Origin: Bog-473 sp963817735
Lineage (GTDB): Bacteria > Actinomycetota > Acidimicrobiia > Acidimicrobiales > RAAP-2
Length of the DNA: 64,000 nucleotides
Direction of reading: 5' to 3'
Assembly (NCBI GenBank): GCA_963817735.1
Contig: CAWFPP010000009.1
Span: 372,001 to 436,000 of the forward strand
The notes under the pieces are model-generated. The model saw only the letters and a list, made by a program, of their open reading frames with translations. It did no database searches and was not told the origin of the DNA. Numbering within the stretch: the first letter of the stretch is position 1; every line of letters begins with the position of its first letter. A program made the translations under genes and the position numbers. Below, in pieces: positions 9,034 through 17,628 of this stretch.

Positions 9034-9570
9034 CTACGCGCCGGTCGGCCCGCTCGACCGCTCGTCGAGCAGCTGACCGGCCCGGTTGAGAATTGTCCGG
9101 CGATTGCGCGTGGAGGCCTCGTAGCGCCGGACGGCGTCGAGTTCCTCGGGACCCAGGCTCTCGAGCCGGCGGACCACCTGCGAGGCACTGAGCGTGTCGT
9201 AGTCGGCCAGAGCCCTTTCGACCACAGCGGCGGCAGCCGGATCCCGCTCCGGCCGTTCGGGGCCGCGCGGTGGTGCCGCGGTCGTCGCCGCACCGTTCGA
9301 CTCCGCCGCCGTCGACTGCGGACCGTTGCCCAAAAGGCCGTCGAGGCGTGCCGAGATCTCACGTTGTTTCCGGGTCACGACGAAGCGGCCCACGAAGAGC
9401 GCGTTTCCCAATTGCTGCTCGAGGCGACGACGCCCCTCGGCGATCAGCTCCGGGATCTCCTCGGCTACCGACACGGCGACGCCGATCGGAGCGACGAGAA
9501 AGATATCGATGGTGCGGTGGAGCGGGCTCCTGTGGGACTGCCCGCCATCGGAGCCACCGTCCTCAGACAC
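9034..9570 (-). CDS. Conserved hypothetical protein, partner of the DUF4193 gene
   Basis: 178 aa from GTG 9570, chosen because it overlaps the end of the DUF4193 gene by 8 bp; earlier in-frame starts would lie deep within that gene. The N-terminal 70 residues contain a short hydrophobic stretch (IDIFLVAPIGVAVSVAEEI). It is followed by helices rich in Arg and Glu (ELIAEGRRRLEQQLG) and a C-terminal helix pair (YDTLSASQVVRRLESLGPEEL). It may be peripheral to the membrane. I do not recognise a family. Context suggests co-expression with the zinc-ribbon protein upstream. Confidence 0.68.
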   Translation of the reverse strand: MSEDGGSDGGQSHRSPLHRTIDIFLVAPIGVAVSVAEEIPELIAEGRRRLEQQLGNALFVGRFVVTRKQREISARLDGLLGNGPQSTAAESNGAATTAAPPRGPERPERDPAAAAVVERALADYDTLSASQVVRRLESLGPEELDAVRRYEASTRNRRTILNRAGQLLDERSSGPTGA

Positions 9571-10081
9571 AGTCCCGGCAGAGCATCTTCTTCTGGTCTG
9601 CCAGTTGGCTCGGGTGTTTGACCAGGAAACAAGAGCGGCAGACGAACTCGTCGGGCTGCTTGGGCAGAACACGCTCGTTGCCCTCCGCCTTGTCCTCCTG
9701 GTCCGTGGCTTCCTCGTCCTCGGGCTCGTCCTCGACGACGAGCCGCTCCTTGAGGATCACGTCGAGACTGGCTTCGACGTCCTCGTCGTCGGGCTCTTCC
9801 TCTTCTTCCTCGTCCTCGCCGTCGCCGGATCGCTCGACCACGGCGGCGGGCGACGGGGTCAGGATCTCGTCGACCTCAACGGCTTCTACGTCGTCCTCGT
9901 CGTCCACGTCGACGTCGGCGACGTCGTCATCGTCGTCGTCGTCGACCAGCGCGTCCACTTCGAGCTCGTCGACATCGTCTATGTCGACGTCGAGCTCGTC
10001 GTCCTCGACGGCGTCGACGTCTTCTGTTTCGGGGGCCTCAGCCACCACTTCTTCGGCCTTGGCCTTCTTCTTAGTCGGCAT
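9563..10081 (-). CDS. DUF4193-type acidic protein with C-terminal zinc ribbon
   Basis: 172 aa from ATG 10081 (MPTKKKAKAEE). Residues 15-130 are extremely acidic, with runs of Asp and Glu (VDDDDDDDVADVDVDDEDD). The C-terminus has two CxxC pairs (CRSCFLVKHPSQL and MLCRDC) preceded by LPKQPDEF. This matches the actinobacterial DUF4193 family, which carries a similar zinc ribbon. The function is unknown. The acidic arm could bind basic partners such as RNA polymerase or ribosomal proteins, but that is inference. The coding bias gives a striking GTC/GAC-rich DNA track. Confidence 0.85.
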   Translation of the reverse strand: MPTKKKAKAEEVVAEAPETEDVDAVEDDELDVDIDDVDELEVDALVDDDDDDDVADVDVDDEDDVEAVEVDEILTPSPAAVVERSGDGEDEEEEEEPDDEDVEASLDVILKERLVVEDEPEDEEATDQEDKAEGNERVLPKQPDEFVCRSCFLVKHPSQLADQKKMLCRDCV

Positions 10082-10434
10082 TGTGCCGCGGGAGCATAGA
10101 CGGTTCGACGGGCCGTTCAATCGCTCTGAAGAGATCCCCCGCCCATGTCCCCTGTGACGAAATCCGGAGGGAGGGGCGGGAGGGCCCTGGGGTCTTTGGC
10201 GCCATCTCGCAGGCCTGGGTGGCCAGGCAAGCAACACGTTCTCTACTCGACCCCCAGGGCCAACCACCGCCTCTCACAGCACGTCCCCACCTTGCAGTAC
10301 TGCAGCAGCACGTTTGCGCCTCTGCATCGTCCTCAGGGGCGTCGGGGACTGGGCCGTACATTAGGCAAATCTGGGGTGGGGTCGTCAAGGAGTGGAAGGG
10401 GGTCACCACCAGGGAGAACGGCGGTAGTTCCTGG
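10082..10434. other. Intergenic region with palindrome, no supported gene
   Basis: 353 bp between the DUF4193 start and the thyX-like stop. The short frames here lack ribosome-binding sites and family likeness. It should contain the promoter of the DUF4193 operon and the 3' end of the thyX-like transcript. It holds a perfect 12-bp palindrome (10293-10304) and an interrupted hairpin (10408-10435), listed separately. Confidence 0.6.
10293..10304. promoter_or_regulatory. 12-bp perfect palindrome TGCAGTACTGCA
   Basis: A perfect dyad in the non-coding DNA about 210 bp upstream of the DUF4193 start. It could be a regulator-binding site. It may also be chance; there is no second copy nearby. Confidence 0.3.
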
Positions 10435-10435
10435 T
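10408..10435 (-). terminator. Interrupted hairpin after the thyX-like gene
   Basis: Arms ACCAG/CTGGT and GAAC/GTTC are separated by a 3-base bulge and a 7-base loop, immediately after the stop codon on the minus strand. No U-tract follows, so this is at best a weak or factor-assisted terminator. Confidence 0.3.
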
Positions 10436-12063
10436 CAATGAGTTGCAGATTTTTCCGACCGCCGGCGCTCGGCCCGGCGCTCTGACTCGAGGCGCTCGAG
10501 GTCGGTGGTTCCGTGGTCGACGAACGTCATCGCCTCGGCGAGGGCGCGGTGCCCGGCCACCTCGGCGATCGCCCGATGCATCTGCTGGGCCACCCTTCGA
10601 TAGGCGGGGTGGCCCTGTGCGCCTGAGCGGAGCTCTATGAGGTGCATGGCCTCGCGCGCGTTGAACTGCATGACGTAGCGGATGCGATGCGCCAGCGCGA
10701 CGACGTAGGACGCTTGTGCGGGGAAGTCGGGCACCAGCGAGCGGTAGAGCTCCTCGGCCCGGTCGATGGCTTCGTCGTAGCGCTCGGCGAGTCCGGCGTC
10801 GGCCACGAGTCCGGGCATGTCGTAGCCGAGCGAGATGCCGAGAGGCTGCCACTCCACGGTGAGCATCCGATGACGCTGCAGGTCGCGGAACGCGCCGTAG
10901 TCGGTGACGAGCTCGAAGCGGTAGTCGGTGCGCTCGAAGGCGCGTCCTGGCCGGTGCCGGCGGTTGCGACGATCGCCGACGTAGGCCTCCAGGAGGGCGA
11001 CCCTGTCCTCGTGGCCGAGGAGTCGTACCCGGCGGGCCGCCTCCCGCTCGCTGCAGCCCAGGTGCGAGAAACAGGCGGCGACCAGGACCTTCTCTTCCCC
11101 GTCGGGGTCGAAGTCGAGCAGCGTGACCTCGGGCTGCCCTTCGTCGCGCGCCGGCGCGTCGAGCTCGGGCCACAGGCGAGACACCACGCGAGCCGTGCGG
11201 TCCCGCGTGGACGCCAGGTAGTCGGACCATTCCCCGCCGCGGGCCGGGACGTCGACGCGTTGCAGGAACGACGGAATCACCTTGCGCAGCTCTTCGAGCA
11301 TCATGTCGGCGTAGTGCCGCGCTTCGGGCAGTGGGTGCGCGCGCATGCGAAGTAACAGTTGCTCGTACGCCTGGCCGGTCCCGTAGATCCCGATGTTCGA
11401 GAGTGACGCCGCCGGCAGGAGGCCGCGCAGTGCATCGAGTGACTTCGCTCGCGTGGCCTGGCGGTACACGAAGTCACTGTCGCCGGCCTGTTGTGGAAAG
11501 CGCTCCGCGATCCAGGCCTGCATCTGGGGCAGCAGCGCGCCGTACGTGTCGAAGACGCGATCCATCTCGCCGACGAACCGGGCCCCGTGTGACGAGTCGA
11601 GGATCTCGGGCGGACGGAAGTAGCGGTACTGTCCGTTCTCGAGCCGGTTGTTGTACGCGATGTAGCGCGTCGATTGCTCGAGATAGGCCATGAGACGGCC
11701 CCACTCGAGCACCTTGGAGAGCACGTTGGACGCCTGCTCGCAGGCGAGGTGGACTCCCCCGAGTTGAGCGACCGAATCGTCGCCGTATTCGACGAAGACC
11801 TTCTCGTAGAGCTGCTCGGCCCGCGCCAGCCCGACGGTGGCGTCGACGGAAGCATCGCCCGAGACGTCGAGCTCGCCGACGAACTCGTCGAGGAAGAGCC
11901 GGCGCAGGCTCTTGGGCGAGCGGGAGTAGCGGGCGAAGAGGGCTCCCTTGACGACCTCCGGCAGGTTGACCAGGGCAAAGACAGGTTGGTCCAGGTTGGT
12001 GACGTAGCGCCGGAGCACGACTTCCTCGTCGGTCGTGAACCGCTCTTCGGAGTACGGGAACAT
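10435..12063 (-). CDS. Double-domain ThyX-like protein (flavin-dependent thymidylate synthase homologue)
   Basis: 542 aa, about twice the length of ordinary ThyX (220-250 aa), and apparently two Thy1-type domains in tandem. ThyX makes dTMP from dUMP with FAD, NADPH and methylene-tetrahydrofolate, and its signature is RHR followed by seven residues and S. The N-terminal half retains LEQSTRY (residues 128-134) in the right setting (YGDDSVAQLGG upstream), but EWG stands where RHR should be. The C-terminal half retains QRHR (396-399) but lacks the following S and RRY residues. Each half thus keeps a different part of the motif. It may be a divergent ThyX or a repurposed flavoprotein. It is downstream of the HelY-like gene on the same strand, 47 bp away. 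Confidence 0.8.
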   Translation of the reverse strand: MFPYSEERFTTDEEVVLRRYVTNLDQPVFALVNLPEVVKGALFARYSRSPKSLRRLFLDEFVGELDVSGDASVDATVGLARAEQLYEKVFVEYGDDSVAQLGGVHLACEQASNVLSKVLEWGRLMAYLEQSTRYIAYNNRLENGQYRYFRPPEILDSSHGARFVGEMDRVFDTYGALLPQMQAWIAERFPQQAGDSDFVYRQATRAKSLDALRGLLPAASLSNIGIYGTGQAYEQLLLRMRAHPLPEARHYADMMLEELRKVIPSFLQRVDVPARGGEWSDYLASTRDRTARVVSRLWPELDAPARDEGQPEVTLLDFDPDGEEKVLVAACFSHLGCSEREAARRVRLLGHEDRVALLEAYVGDRRNRRHRPGRAFERTDYRFELVTDYGAFRDLQRHRMLTVEWQPLGISLGYDMPGLVADAGLAERYDEAIDRAEELYRSLVPDFPAQASYVVALAHRIRYVMQFNAREAMHLIELRSGAQGHPAYRRVAQQMHRAIAEVAGHRALAEAMTFVDHGTTDLERLESERRAERRRSEKSATH

Positions 12064-12110
12064 GCCCGGGTAACCATAGAACGAGGGTGCCGCGGCGGTC
12101 GCGGATGGCC

Positions 12111-14237
12111 TCAGAGGCCCGGGAGACCCCCCGCCACGACACCCCGGAGGACGAGATTCACGGCTTCGCGGGCGGCCGTGGCGACCTCTGTGTCCACGGC
12201 GGAATGGGAGACCTGTTGGGCCAGATCGGCCACCGACTTCATGGTCCGGACGAAGTCCCCTGGCGCCAGCTCCCCGACGTCGCGTGCGGCGACCCCCAGG
12301 GCGGTCGAGAAGGACGACCCCCGGGCCCAGGAGGCCACGGCGGTGGCCAGGCCGGGCGCCGGTTGGCGGGTGCGGGGAACGAGGTGCTGCTCCTCAATGG
12401 CACGGATGCGCTCGGCCAGGACCGCCAGGGCGTCGCTGCGCCACGCCAGCTCGGACCGGCGTTTCTCGCCCAGCCGGTCCTGCAGCGGACGGCGCTGCTT
12501 TTCGCGCCGGGGGCCCGCGTGGCCCGGGACGCGACGGGCCCGGCGTGGTTCGAAGACGACGGCGGAGAGGACACCGGCCAGCACGGCCGGCTCGGCACCG
12601 GCCAGGAGGTCGGCCCCGAGCGCCTCGGCGATCAGGAGATCGGCCTCGTGGTAGATGCGAGACAACCGCCGGCCGGAGGCCGTGACGGTCCAGCCCTCCA
12701 GGTAGCCCATCCGCTCGAGCACGGCGACCCGGTGGTCCAACTGCTGCAGGAGGAGATCCGGGGTGCGGGCCTGCCACTGGGCGAAGGACCGCTGCAGCAC
12801 GGCGCTCGCCGTGTCGCGGTCGAACCGCGAGACCAGGTTGACGGCGAGGTTGTAGGTCGGCCGGAAGGCCGAGCGCAGGTTCGGCGGAGGGGCCGAGGCC
12901 ACCCGCGCGGCCTCGGCGAAGGTGATCTCGCTGGACCATGCCACGACGGCATGGCCCTCTTCGTCGAGTCCCCGGCGCCCGGCGCGGCCCGTGAGCTGCA
13001 GGTACTCCCCCGACGTCAGCGTGGCCCGCCCGGCACCGCCGTACTTGGTGAAGCGCTCGATGACGACGGAGCGGGCCGGCATGTTGATCCCGAGCGACAG
13101 CGTCTCGGTGGCGAACACGACCTTGAGCAGCCCGGCCGCGAAGCATTCCTCCACCGTCTCGCGAAACACCGGGACCAGTCCGGCGTGGTGGGCCGCCACG
13201 CCGCGCTCCAGGCCCTCGAGCCACTCGTCGTAGCCGAGGACGCGCAGGTCGTCGTCGTCCAGCGGCTCCACCCGGCGCTCGACGACCTGGCGGATGGCGG
13301 AGCGCTCGGCGGAGTCCGTCAGGCGGACGCCGTCGCGCACGACCTGACGCACGGCGTCGTCGCAGGCGGCGCGGCTGAAGATGAAGACGATGGCCGGCAG
13401 CATCTCGCGCTGGCCGAGTTCTTCGACCATCTCGGTGCGCCGCGGTGCGCGGAAGGGCAAGCGCGGCCCCCTCCCCCTCCCGTGCCAGGGGGCGGACCGA
13501 CCTCCCTGCAGGGCCCGGCGCACCGCCTGGTCGACGCGCAGCCCCTCGCCCCCGGGTTGGCCGTTGTCGAGCAGGAGCGGGCAGAGCAGGGTCAGCTCGT
13601 CCTCCCGGCGGTGCACGGCGAAGTGGTGCCGGAGGACGATCGGGCGCTCCCGTTCGACGATGACCGACGTGTCGCCGCGCACCGAGTGCAACCAGCCCCC
13701 GAGCTCGTCGGCGTTGTTCACCGTGGCGGAGAGGCAGACGAAGCGCACCTCGGCCGGGCACAGGACGAGGACCTCTTCCCAGACCCCGCCCCGGTAGGGG
13801 TCCTGAATGAAGTGGACCTCGTCGAGCACGACGGTGTGCAGGCTCTCGAGGAGATCGGAGCCGGCCAGCAGCATGTTGCGCAGCACCTCGGTGGTCATGA
13901 CGACGACCGGCGCGCGCGGGCGCAACGTCGTGTCACCCGTCAACAGCCCGACGTGCTCCTCGCCGTAGGAGGCGACGAGCTCTCCGTACTTCTGGTTGGA
14001 GAGCGCCTTGAGCGGGGTGGTGTAGAACGCCTTGCCGTGCGCCGACAGGGCCCGGTGGACGGCATAGGCCGCCACCAGCGTCTTGCCTGACCCGGTCGGG
14101 GCGGACACCAGCACCGAGTGCCCCGAGTCCAAGGCGTGGAACGCTTCGTGCTGGAAGTCGTCGAGGGCGAAAGGCAGGTCGGCCTCGAACTCCGCCGCCC
14201 CGGCCGTCCCCTGGACCGGCCACGAGAACGCGGTCAA
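12111..14237 (-). CDS. helY: HelY/Ski2-like DExH-box helicase
   Basis: 708 aa. Helicase motifs appear in order: Walker A APTGSGKT, motif Ia TPLKALSNQK, DEVH box (VVLDEVHFI), SAT (CLSATV), the second RecA domain with GVAAHHAGLVP and FATETLSLGINMP, and motif VI QLTGRAGRRG. A C-terminal DSHCT-like helical region follows. It is shorter than mycobacterial HelY (about 900 aa). The likely role is ATP-dependent RNA unwinding or remodelling. The best start is TTG 14237, which overlaps the tatC stop as TTGA and suggests coupled translation. The TatC-helicase adjacency is the same as in mycobacteria. Confidence 0.93.
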   Translation of the reverse strand: MTAFSWPVQGTAGAAEFEADLPFALDDFQHEAFHALDSGHSVLVSAPTGSGKTLVAAYAVHRALSAHGKAFYTTPLKALSNQKYGELVASYGEEHVGLLTGDTTLRPRAPVVVMTTEVLRNMLLAGSDLLESLHTVVLDEVHFIQDPYRGGVWEEVLVLCPAEVRFVCLSATVNNADELGGWLHSVRGDTSVIVERERPIVLRHHFAVHRREDELTLLCPLLLDNGQPGGEGLRVDQAVRRALQGGRSAPWHGRGRGPRLPFRAPRRTEMVEELGQREMLPAIVFIFSRAACDDAVRQVVRDGVRLTDSAERSAIRQVVERRVEPLDDDDLRVLGYDEWLEGLERGVAAHHAGLVPVFRETVEECFAAGLLKVVFATETLSLGINMPARSVVIERFTKYGGAGRATLTSGEYLQLTGRAGRRGLDEEGHAVVAWSSEITFAEAARVASAPPPNLRSAFRPTYNLAVNLVSRFDRDTASAVLQRSFAQWQARTPDLLLQQLDHRVAVLERMGYLEGWTVTASGRRLSRIYHEADLLIAEALGADLLAGAEPAVLAGVLSAVVFEPRRARRVPGHAGPRREKQRRPLQDRLGEKRRSELAWRSDALAVLAERIRAIEEQHLVPRTRQPAPGLATAVASWARGSSFSTALGVAARDVGELAPGDFVRTMKSVADLAQQVSHSAVDTEVATAAREAVNLVLRGVVAGGLPGL

Positions 14238-15040
14238 CGGCCGAGCAGCTTCCCGATGCCGATGGAGAGGAAGTAGAAGGCGATGAGCGGGATGGCGAGT
14301 GCGAGCATTGAGAACGGGTCGGAGCTGGGCGTGAAGACGGCGGCGATCACGACGATGATGATCACGGCCCAGCGCCAGGAACGGAGGAGGCGCGCCGGCG
14401 TCACCACGCCAGCGAGCTCGAGTGAGACGAGGACCACGGGGAACTCGAAGGTCAGGCCGAAGATCGTCATCATCAACAGGATCAGCCCCAGATACGGGAT
14501 GGGGTCATAGATCGCCTGCAGGTTCGGACCCCCCACCGACTTCAACCAGCCCAGTGCGTGCGGGAGCGTGATGTACGCCGTCGCCGCGCCGAGGAGGAAG
14601 AGCACGAAGGCGCTGACGACGAACGGGATGGCGTAGCGACGCTCGGTCGCCTTGAGGCCGGGGGTCACGAAGCGCCAGATCTGGAACAGGATGATGGGCG
14701 AGGCCAGGACGAGACCGCCGAAGAGAGCGATCTTCACCCGGAGTGAGAGCCCGTCGAGAGGCGAGGTCACGAAGAGGCTACAGGTGCCGTTCGAGGTCAG
14801 CAGGAACGACGTGTTGCCCTTGGCGGTCTGGTGCGCCGTCGTTGCGTCCACGCTGCAGAGCGGGCGCAGCAGGAAGTGCAGGATCGGTTCGTAGGCGATG
14901 ACGGCGATGGTGGCCGCGACCACGAAGGCGATGACACAGATGATCACGCGGCGGCGCAGCTCGCCGAGATGCTCCCCAAGGGTCATGTTGTCCGGAGACG
15001 GCCGGCTCTTCCGTTTGCCCGTGAAGGGAAGCGTCACCAC
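14234..15040 (-). CDS. tatC: Sec-independent translocase subunit TatC
   Basis: 268 aa with six predicted membrane helices. Family hallmarks are MTLGEHLGELRRR at the start, FVTPGLKATERRY in the first cytoplasmic loop region, and FTPSSDPFSMLALAIPLIAFY near the end. TatC is the receptor for twin-arginine signal peptides and assembles with TatA/B to export folded proteins. It has a periplasmic-loop insertion with two Cys (CSVDATTAHQT... TCSLF). The start is GTG 15040 with GTG 15037 possible. It lies 11 bp after the tatA/B-like gene. Confidence 0.97.
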   Translation of the reverse strand: MVTLPFTGKRKSRPSPDNMTLGEHLGELRRRVIICVIAFVVAATIAVIAYEPILHFLLRPLCSVDATTAHQTAKGNTSFLLTSNGTCSLFVTSPLDGLSLRVKIALFGGLVLASPIILFQIWRFVTPGLKATERRYAIPFVVSAFVLFLLGAATAYITLPHALGWLKSVGGPNLQAIYDPIPYLGLILLMMTIFGLTFEFPVVLVSLELAGVVTPARLLRSWRWAVIIIVVIAAVFTPSSDPFSMLALAIPLIAFYFLSIGIGKLLGR

Positions 15041-15051
15041 AGACGTGCCGC

Positions 15052-15555
15052 TCAGTTCAGTGTCGGATCGCCGGGAACAACTACGCCGGATGACTGGGGG
15101 GCTCGCGGCGGGCGTTCGACATGGATCGGGGTCGGCCGGGGTGGCGATGCCGGTGTGGTGCCCGGTGCCGGTTCCTGCGGCGGCCGGCCGTCCAGGTCGG
15201 CTGACGCGCCGGTTGCGGCGTCAGCCGTGGCGTCCGCCGCGGCAGCGTTTCCGTTCTGGCTGGCCGGCGCCGGAGGTTGGAACGAGCCGTCGGGTTCCTC
15301 TTCGGACTCGGGCGACATGTTCGAGAGGTGGTTGAGCAGCGCCGAGGGTGAACGAGCGAGGCGGGCGATCTCCGAGGTCGGGGGCAGGTCCGGCATGGTG
15401 TTGCGCACCTCGGACTCCATCCGGTGCCTGAACTCGTTGAAGGAGCGCCACGCGCCGCCCAGCTGCCGGGCGACCTGGGGCAGGCGATCAGGGCCGAGGA
15501 GGATGATGGCGACCACGCCGATCACGAGCAGCTTGCCTGGGTCGAGATTCAACAT
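15052..15555 (-). CDS. TatA/TatB-like translocase subunit
   Basis: 167 aa. The single N-terminal helix (GKLLVIGVVAIILLG), hinge PDRLPQVARQLG and amphipathic helix are classic TatA/B features. The remaining 100 residues are Pro/Ala-rich and disordered. LGPDRLP and the long tail fit TatB somewhat better than TatA, but actinobacterial assignments by sequence alone are uncertain. It pairs with tatC downstream. The secreted DUF5666-like protein near the left edge is a likely client. Confidence 0.88.
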   Translation of the reverse strand: MLNLDPGKLLVIGVVAIILLGPDRLPQVARQLGGAWRSFNEFRHRMESEVRNTMPDLPPTSEIARLARSPSALLNHLSNMSPESEEEPDGSFQPPAPASQNGNAAAADATADAATGASADLDGRPPQEPAPGTTPASPPRPTPIHVERPPRAPQSSGVVVPGDPTLN

Positions 15556-15577
15556 GTGCCTTCACTCTACGGTGCGG

Positions 15578-16936
15578 TTACAAGGACTGGATGAGTCGCT
15601 CGACCCGCTCGTCATGGGACTTGAACGGGTCTTTCAGAAGCACGGTCCGTTGCGCCTGGTCGTTCAGCTTGAGGTGGACCCAGTCCACCGTGAAGTCCCG
15701 CCGGCGTTCCTTGGCCCGCTTCACGAACGCGCCCCGGAGTCTGGCCCGGGTCGTCTCGGGCGGCTTGGTCATGGCCTCGGTGATGGCCTCGTCTGTGCAC
15801 GTGCGGTCCATCTCGTCACGCTGCTGCAACTTGTAGAACAGCCCCCGGCTCCGGTCGACGTCGTGGTACATGAGATCGATCATCGCCACCTTGGGGTGCG
15901 AGAGCGACACGTCGTGACGTGCCCGCATCTGCTCCACCAACCGGTGCTTGGCCACCCAGTCGCACTCGCGCCACAGGGACGTCGGATCGGCTTCCAGGCC
16001 CTTGAGGCAGTGCTCCCACATGTCGAGGGCGCGGTCCTCCTCCGGGGAGAGGCCGCGACGGTCGCGGAACTTCAATGCCCGTTCGAGATATTCGACCTGA
16101 ATGTCGAGGGCGCGCATCTCACGGCCGTTGGCCAGGCGGACGCGGCGCTGGCAGGTGATGTCGTGGCTGATCTCGCGGATGGCCCGGATGGGGTTCTCGA
16201 GCGTCAGGTCGCGCAATACCGTCGAGGAGTCCTCCAGCATGGCCAGCAGGATGGAGGTCGTCCCGACCTTCAGGAATGTCGCGTACTCGCTCATGTTGGA
16301 GTCGCCGACGATCACGTGCAGGCGGCGGAAGCGCTCGGCGTCGGCGTGCGGCTCATCGCGCGTGTTGATGATGGGCCGGCTGCGCGTGGTGGCAGACGAG
16401 ACGCCTTCCCAGATGTGCTCGGCACGCTGGCTGAGGCAGAACACCGCCCCCCGTGCCGTCTGCAGGACCTTGCCCGCGCCGGCGTAGATCTGGCGGGAAA
16501 CCAGGAACGGGATGAGCACCTCGGTGTAACGGTTGAACTCGTCGTTTCGTTCGGTCAGATAGTTCTCGTGGCAGCCGTAGGAGTTGCCGACGGAATCCGT
16601 GTTGTTCTTGAACAGGTAGACCTCGCCGCGGATCCCCTCCTCCCGCAGACGCGCCTGGGCCCCCGTGACCAGCTGGGCCAGGATCCACTCGCCCGCCTTG
16701 TCGTGCACTACCACGTCGCTGATGCGGTCGCACTCGGGGGTTGCGTATTCGGGGTGGCTGCCGACGTCGAGATAGAGGCGGGCGCCGTTCTCGAGGAAGA
16801 CGTTCGACGAACGACCCCACGAGACCACGCGCCGGAACAGGTAGCGCGCCACCTCGTCGGGGCTCAGGCGACGCTGCCCGCGCAGCGTGAAGGTCACCCC
16901 GTACTCGTTCTCGATACCGAAGATGCGGCGCTCCAC
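15578..16936 (-). CDS. pafA: Pup-protein ligase PafA
   Basis: 452 aa, normal length. PafA uses ATP to form gamma-glutamyl phosphate on the C-terminal Glu of Pup and joins it to a lysine of the target. Visible features are MERRIFGIENEYGV with the Mg-binding Glu9, LYLDVGSHPEYATPE with the catalytic Asp57, and FKNNTDSVGNSYGCHENY, IINTRDEPHAD and RLHVIVGDSNMSE, all shared with Dop and glutamine-synthetase-like ligases. It lacks the Dop-specific loop, which separates it from the paralogue at 18679-20172. GTG start. The pafBC pair found downstream in mycobacteria is missing here. Confidence 0.97.
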   Translation of the reverse strand: MERRIFGIENEYGVTFTLRGQRRLSPDEVARYLFRRVVSWGRSSNVFLENGARLYLDVGSHPEYATPECDRISDVVVHDKAGEWILAQLVTGAQARLREEGIRGEVYLFKNNTDSVGNSYGCHENYLTERNDEFNRYTEVLIPFLVSRQIYAGAGKVLQTARGAVFCLSQRAEHIWEGVSSATTRSRPIINTRDEPHADAERFRRLHVIVGDSNMSEYATFLKVGTTSILLAMLEDSSTVLRDLTLENPIRAIREISHDITCQRRVRLANGREMRALDIQVEYLERALKFRDRRGLSPEEDRALDMWEHCLKGLEADPTSLWRECDWVAKHRLVEQMRARHDVSLSHPKVAMIDLMYHDVDRSRGLFYKLQQRDEMDRTCTDEAITEAMTKPPETTRARLRGAFVKRAKERRRDFTVDWVHLKLNDQAQRTVLLKDPFKSHDERVERLIQSL

Positions 16937-16956
16937 CAGGCCAACCGTACTGCTGC

Positions 16957-17628
16957 CTATGCCAGCAGTTGTGCCAGCTCCTCTTCTTCGATCCGCCGGA
17001 AGGTGCGGCGCCCGTTTCCCCGGCTCAGGATGGCCGCCTCGAGGTCAGCGGCCCCCAGCGTGCGGTCCGGGCCGGCCAGGGCCGCCGTGGTCGCGGTAAC
17101 CGCCGCTGACAGGTCCCAGTCGGCCTCCCACGCTGCGCCGACGCGTTCGGTAATGGTCTCCGCATCGCCACCGAGCACCGCGAAGCGGTCCTCGTCGGTG
17201 ATCGTGCCCTCATAGGCGATGTGGTAGAGCTGGTCCTGGTCCTCCCCCAGCTCGGCCACCAGGATCTCGACCTCGAGCGGCTTCATCTCGTGCGTGAAGA
17301 CGTTGCCGAGGTACTGCGCGTAGAGGTTGGCCAGTGAACGGGCGTCGACGTCTTCGCGACTGTACGCGTACCCCTTCGTGTCGGCATGGCGAACACCCGC
17401 CACCCTGAGTTGGTCGTACTCGTTGTACTTGCCGACGCCGCCGAAGGCGATGCGGTCGTAGATCTCGCTGATCTTGTGCAGCGTGCGCGACGGGTTCTCG
17501 GCCACGATGGCGATGCCGACGTCGTAGGTCGTGGCGACCAGCGATCGGCCCCGGGCGATCCCCTTCTGGGCGTACTCGGCCCGGTCCTTCATCACCTGTT
17601 CCGGTGCCACGTAGTAGGGCATGCTCAC
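16957..17628 (-). CDS. prcA: Proteasome alpha subunit
   Basis: 223 aa. Alpha subunits form the outer, gate-bearing rings of the 20S core. The protein starts with MSMPYYVAPEQVMKDRAEYA, typical of actinobacterial PrcA, followed by KGIARGRSLVATTYDVGIAI and KISEIYDRIAFGGVGKYNEY. It carries no N-terminal catalytic threonine. The start overlaps the prcB stop as ATGA, so expression of the two rings is coupled. Confidence 0.97.
   Translation of the reverse strand: MSMPYYVAPEQVMKDRAEYAQKGIARGRSLVATTYDVGIAIVAENPSRTLHKISEIYDRIAFGGVGKYNEYDQLRVAGVRHADTKGYAYSREDVDARSLANLYAQYLGNVFTHEMKPLEVEILVAELGEDQDQLYHIAYEGTITDEDRFAVLGGDAETITERVGAAWEADWDLSAAVTATTAALAGPDRTLGAADLEAAILSRGNGRRTFRRIEEEELAQLLA

Noticed and set aside
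9780..10030. GTC/GAC-rich track as a possible microsatellite
   Set aside because: Explained by Asp and Glu codons of the DUF4193-type gene; no perfect long tandem unit.
10071..10409. Minus-strand frame in the intergenic gap
   Set aside because: No ribosome-binding site, no family likeness and it overlaps the DUF4193 start.
12087..14090. Long plus-strand frame antisense to the helicase gene
   Set aside because: The minus-strand gene shows all helicase motifs; this frame is low-complexity and His/Arg/Gln-rich.
14831..17215. Long plus-strand frame across tatC, tatA and pafA
   Set aside because: It crosses several real genes on the opposite strand and has no recognisable domain.
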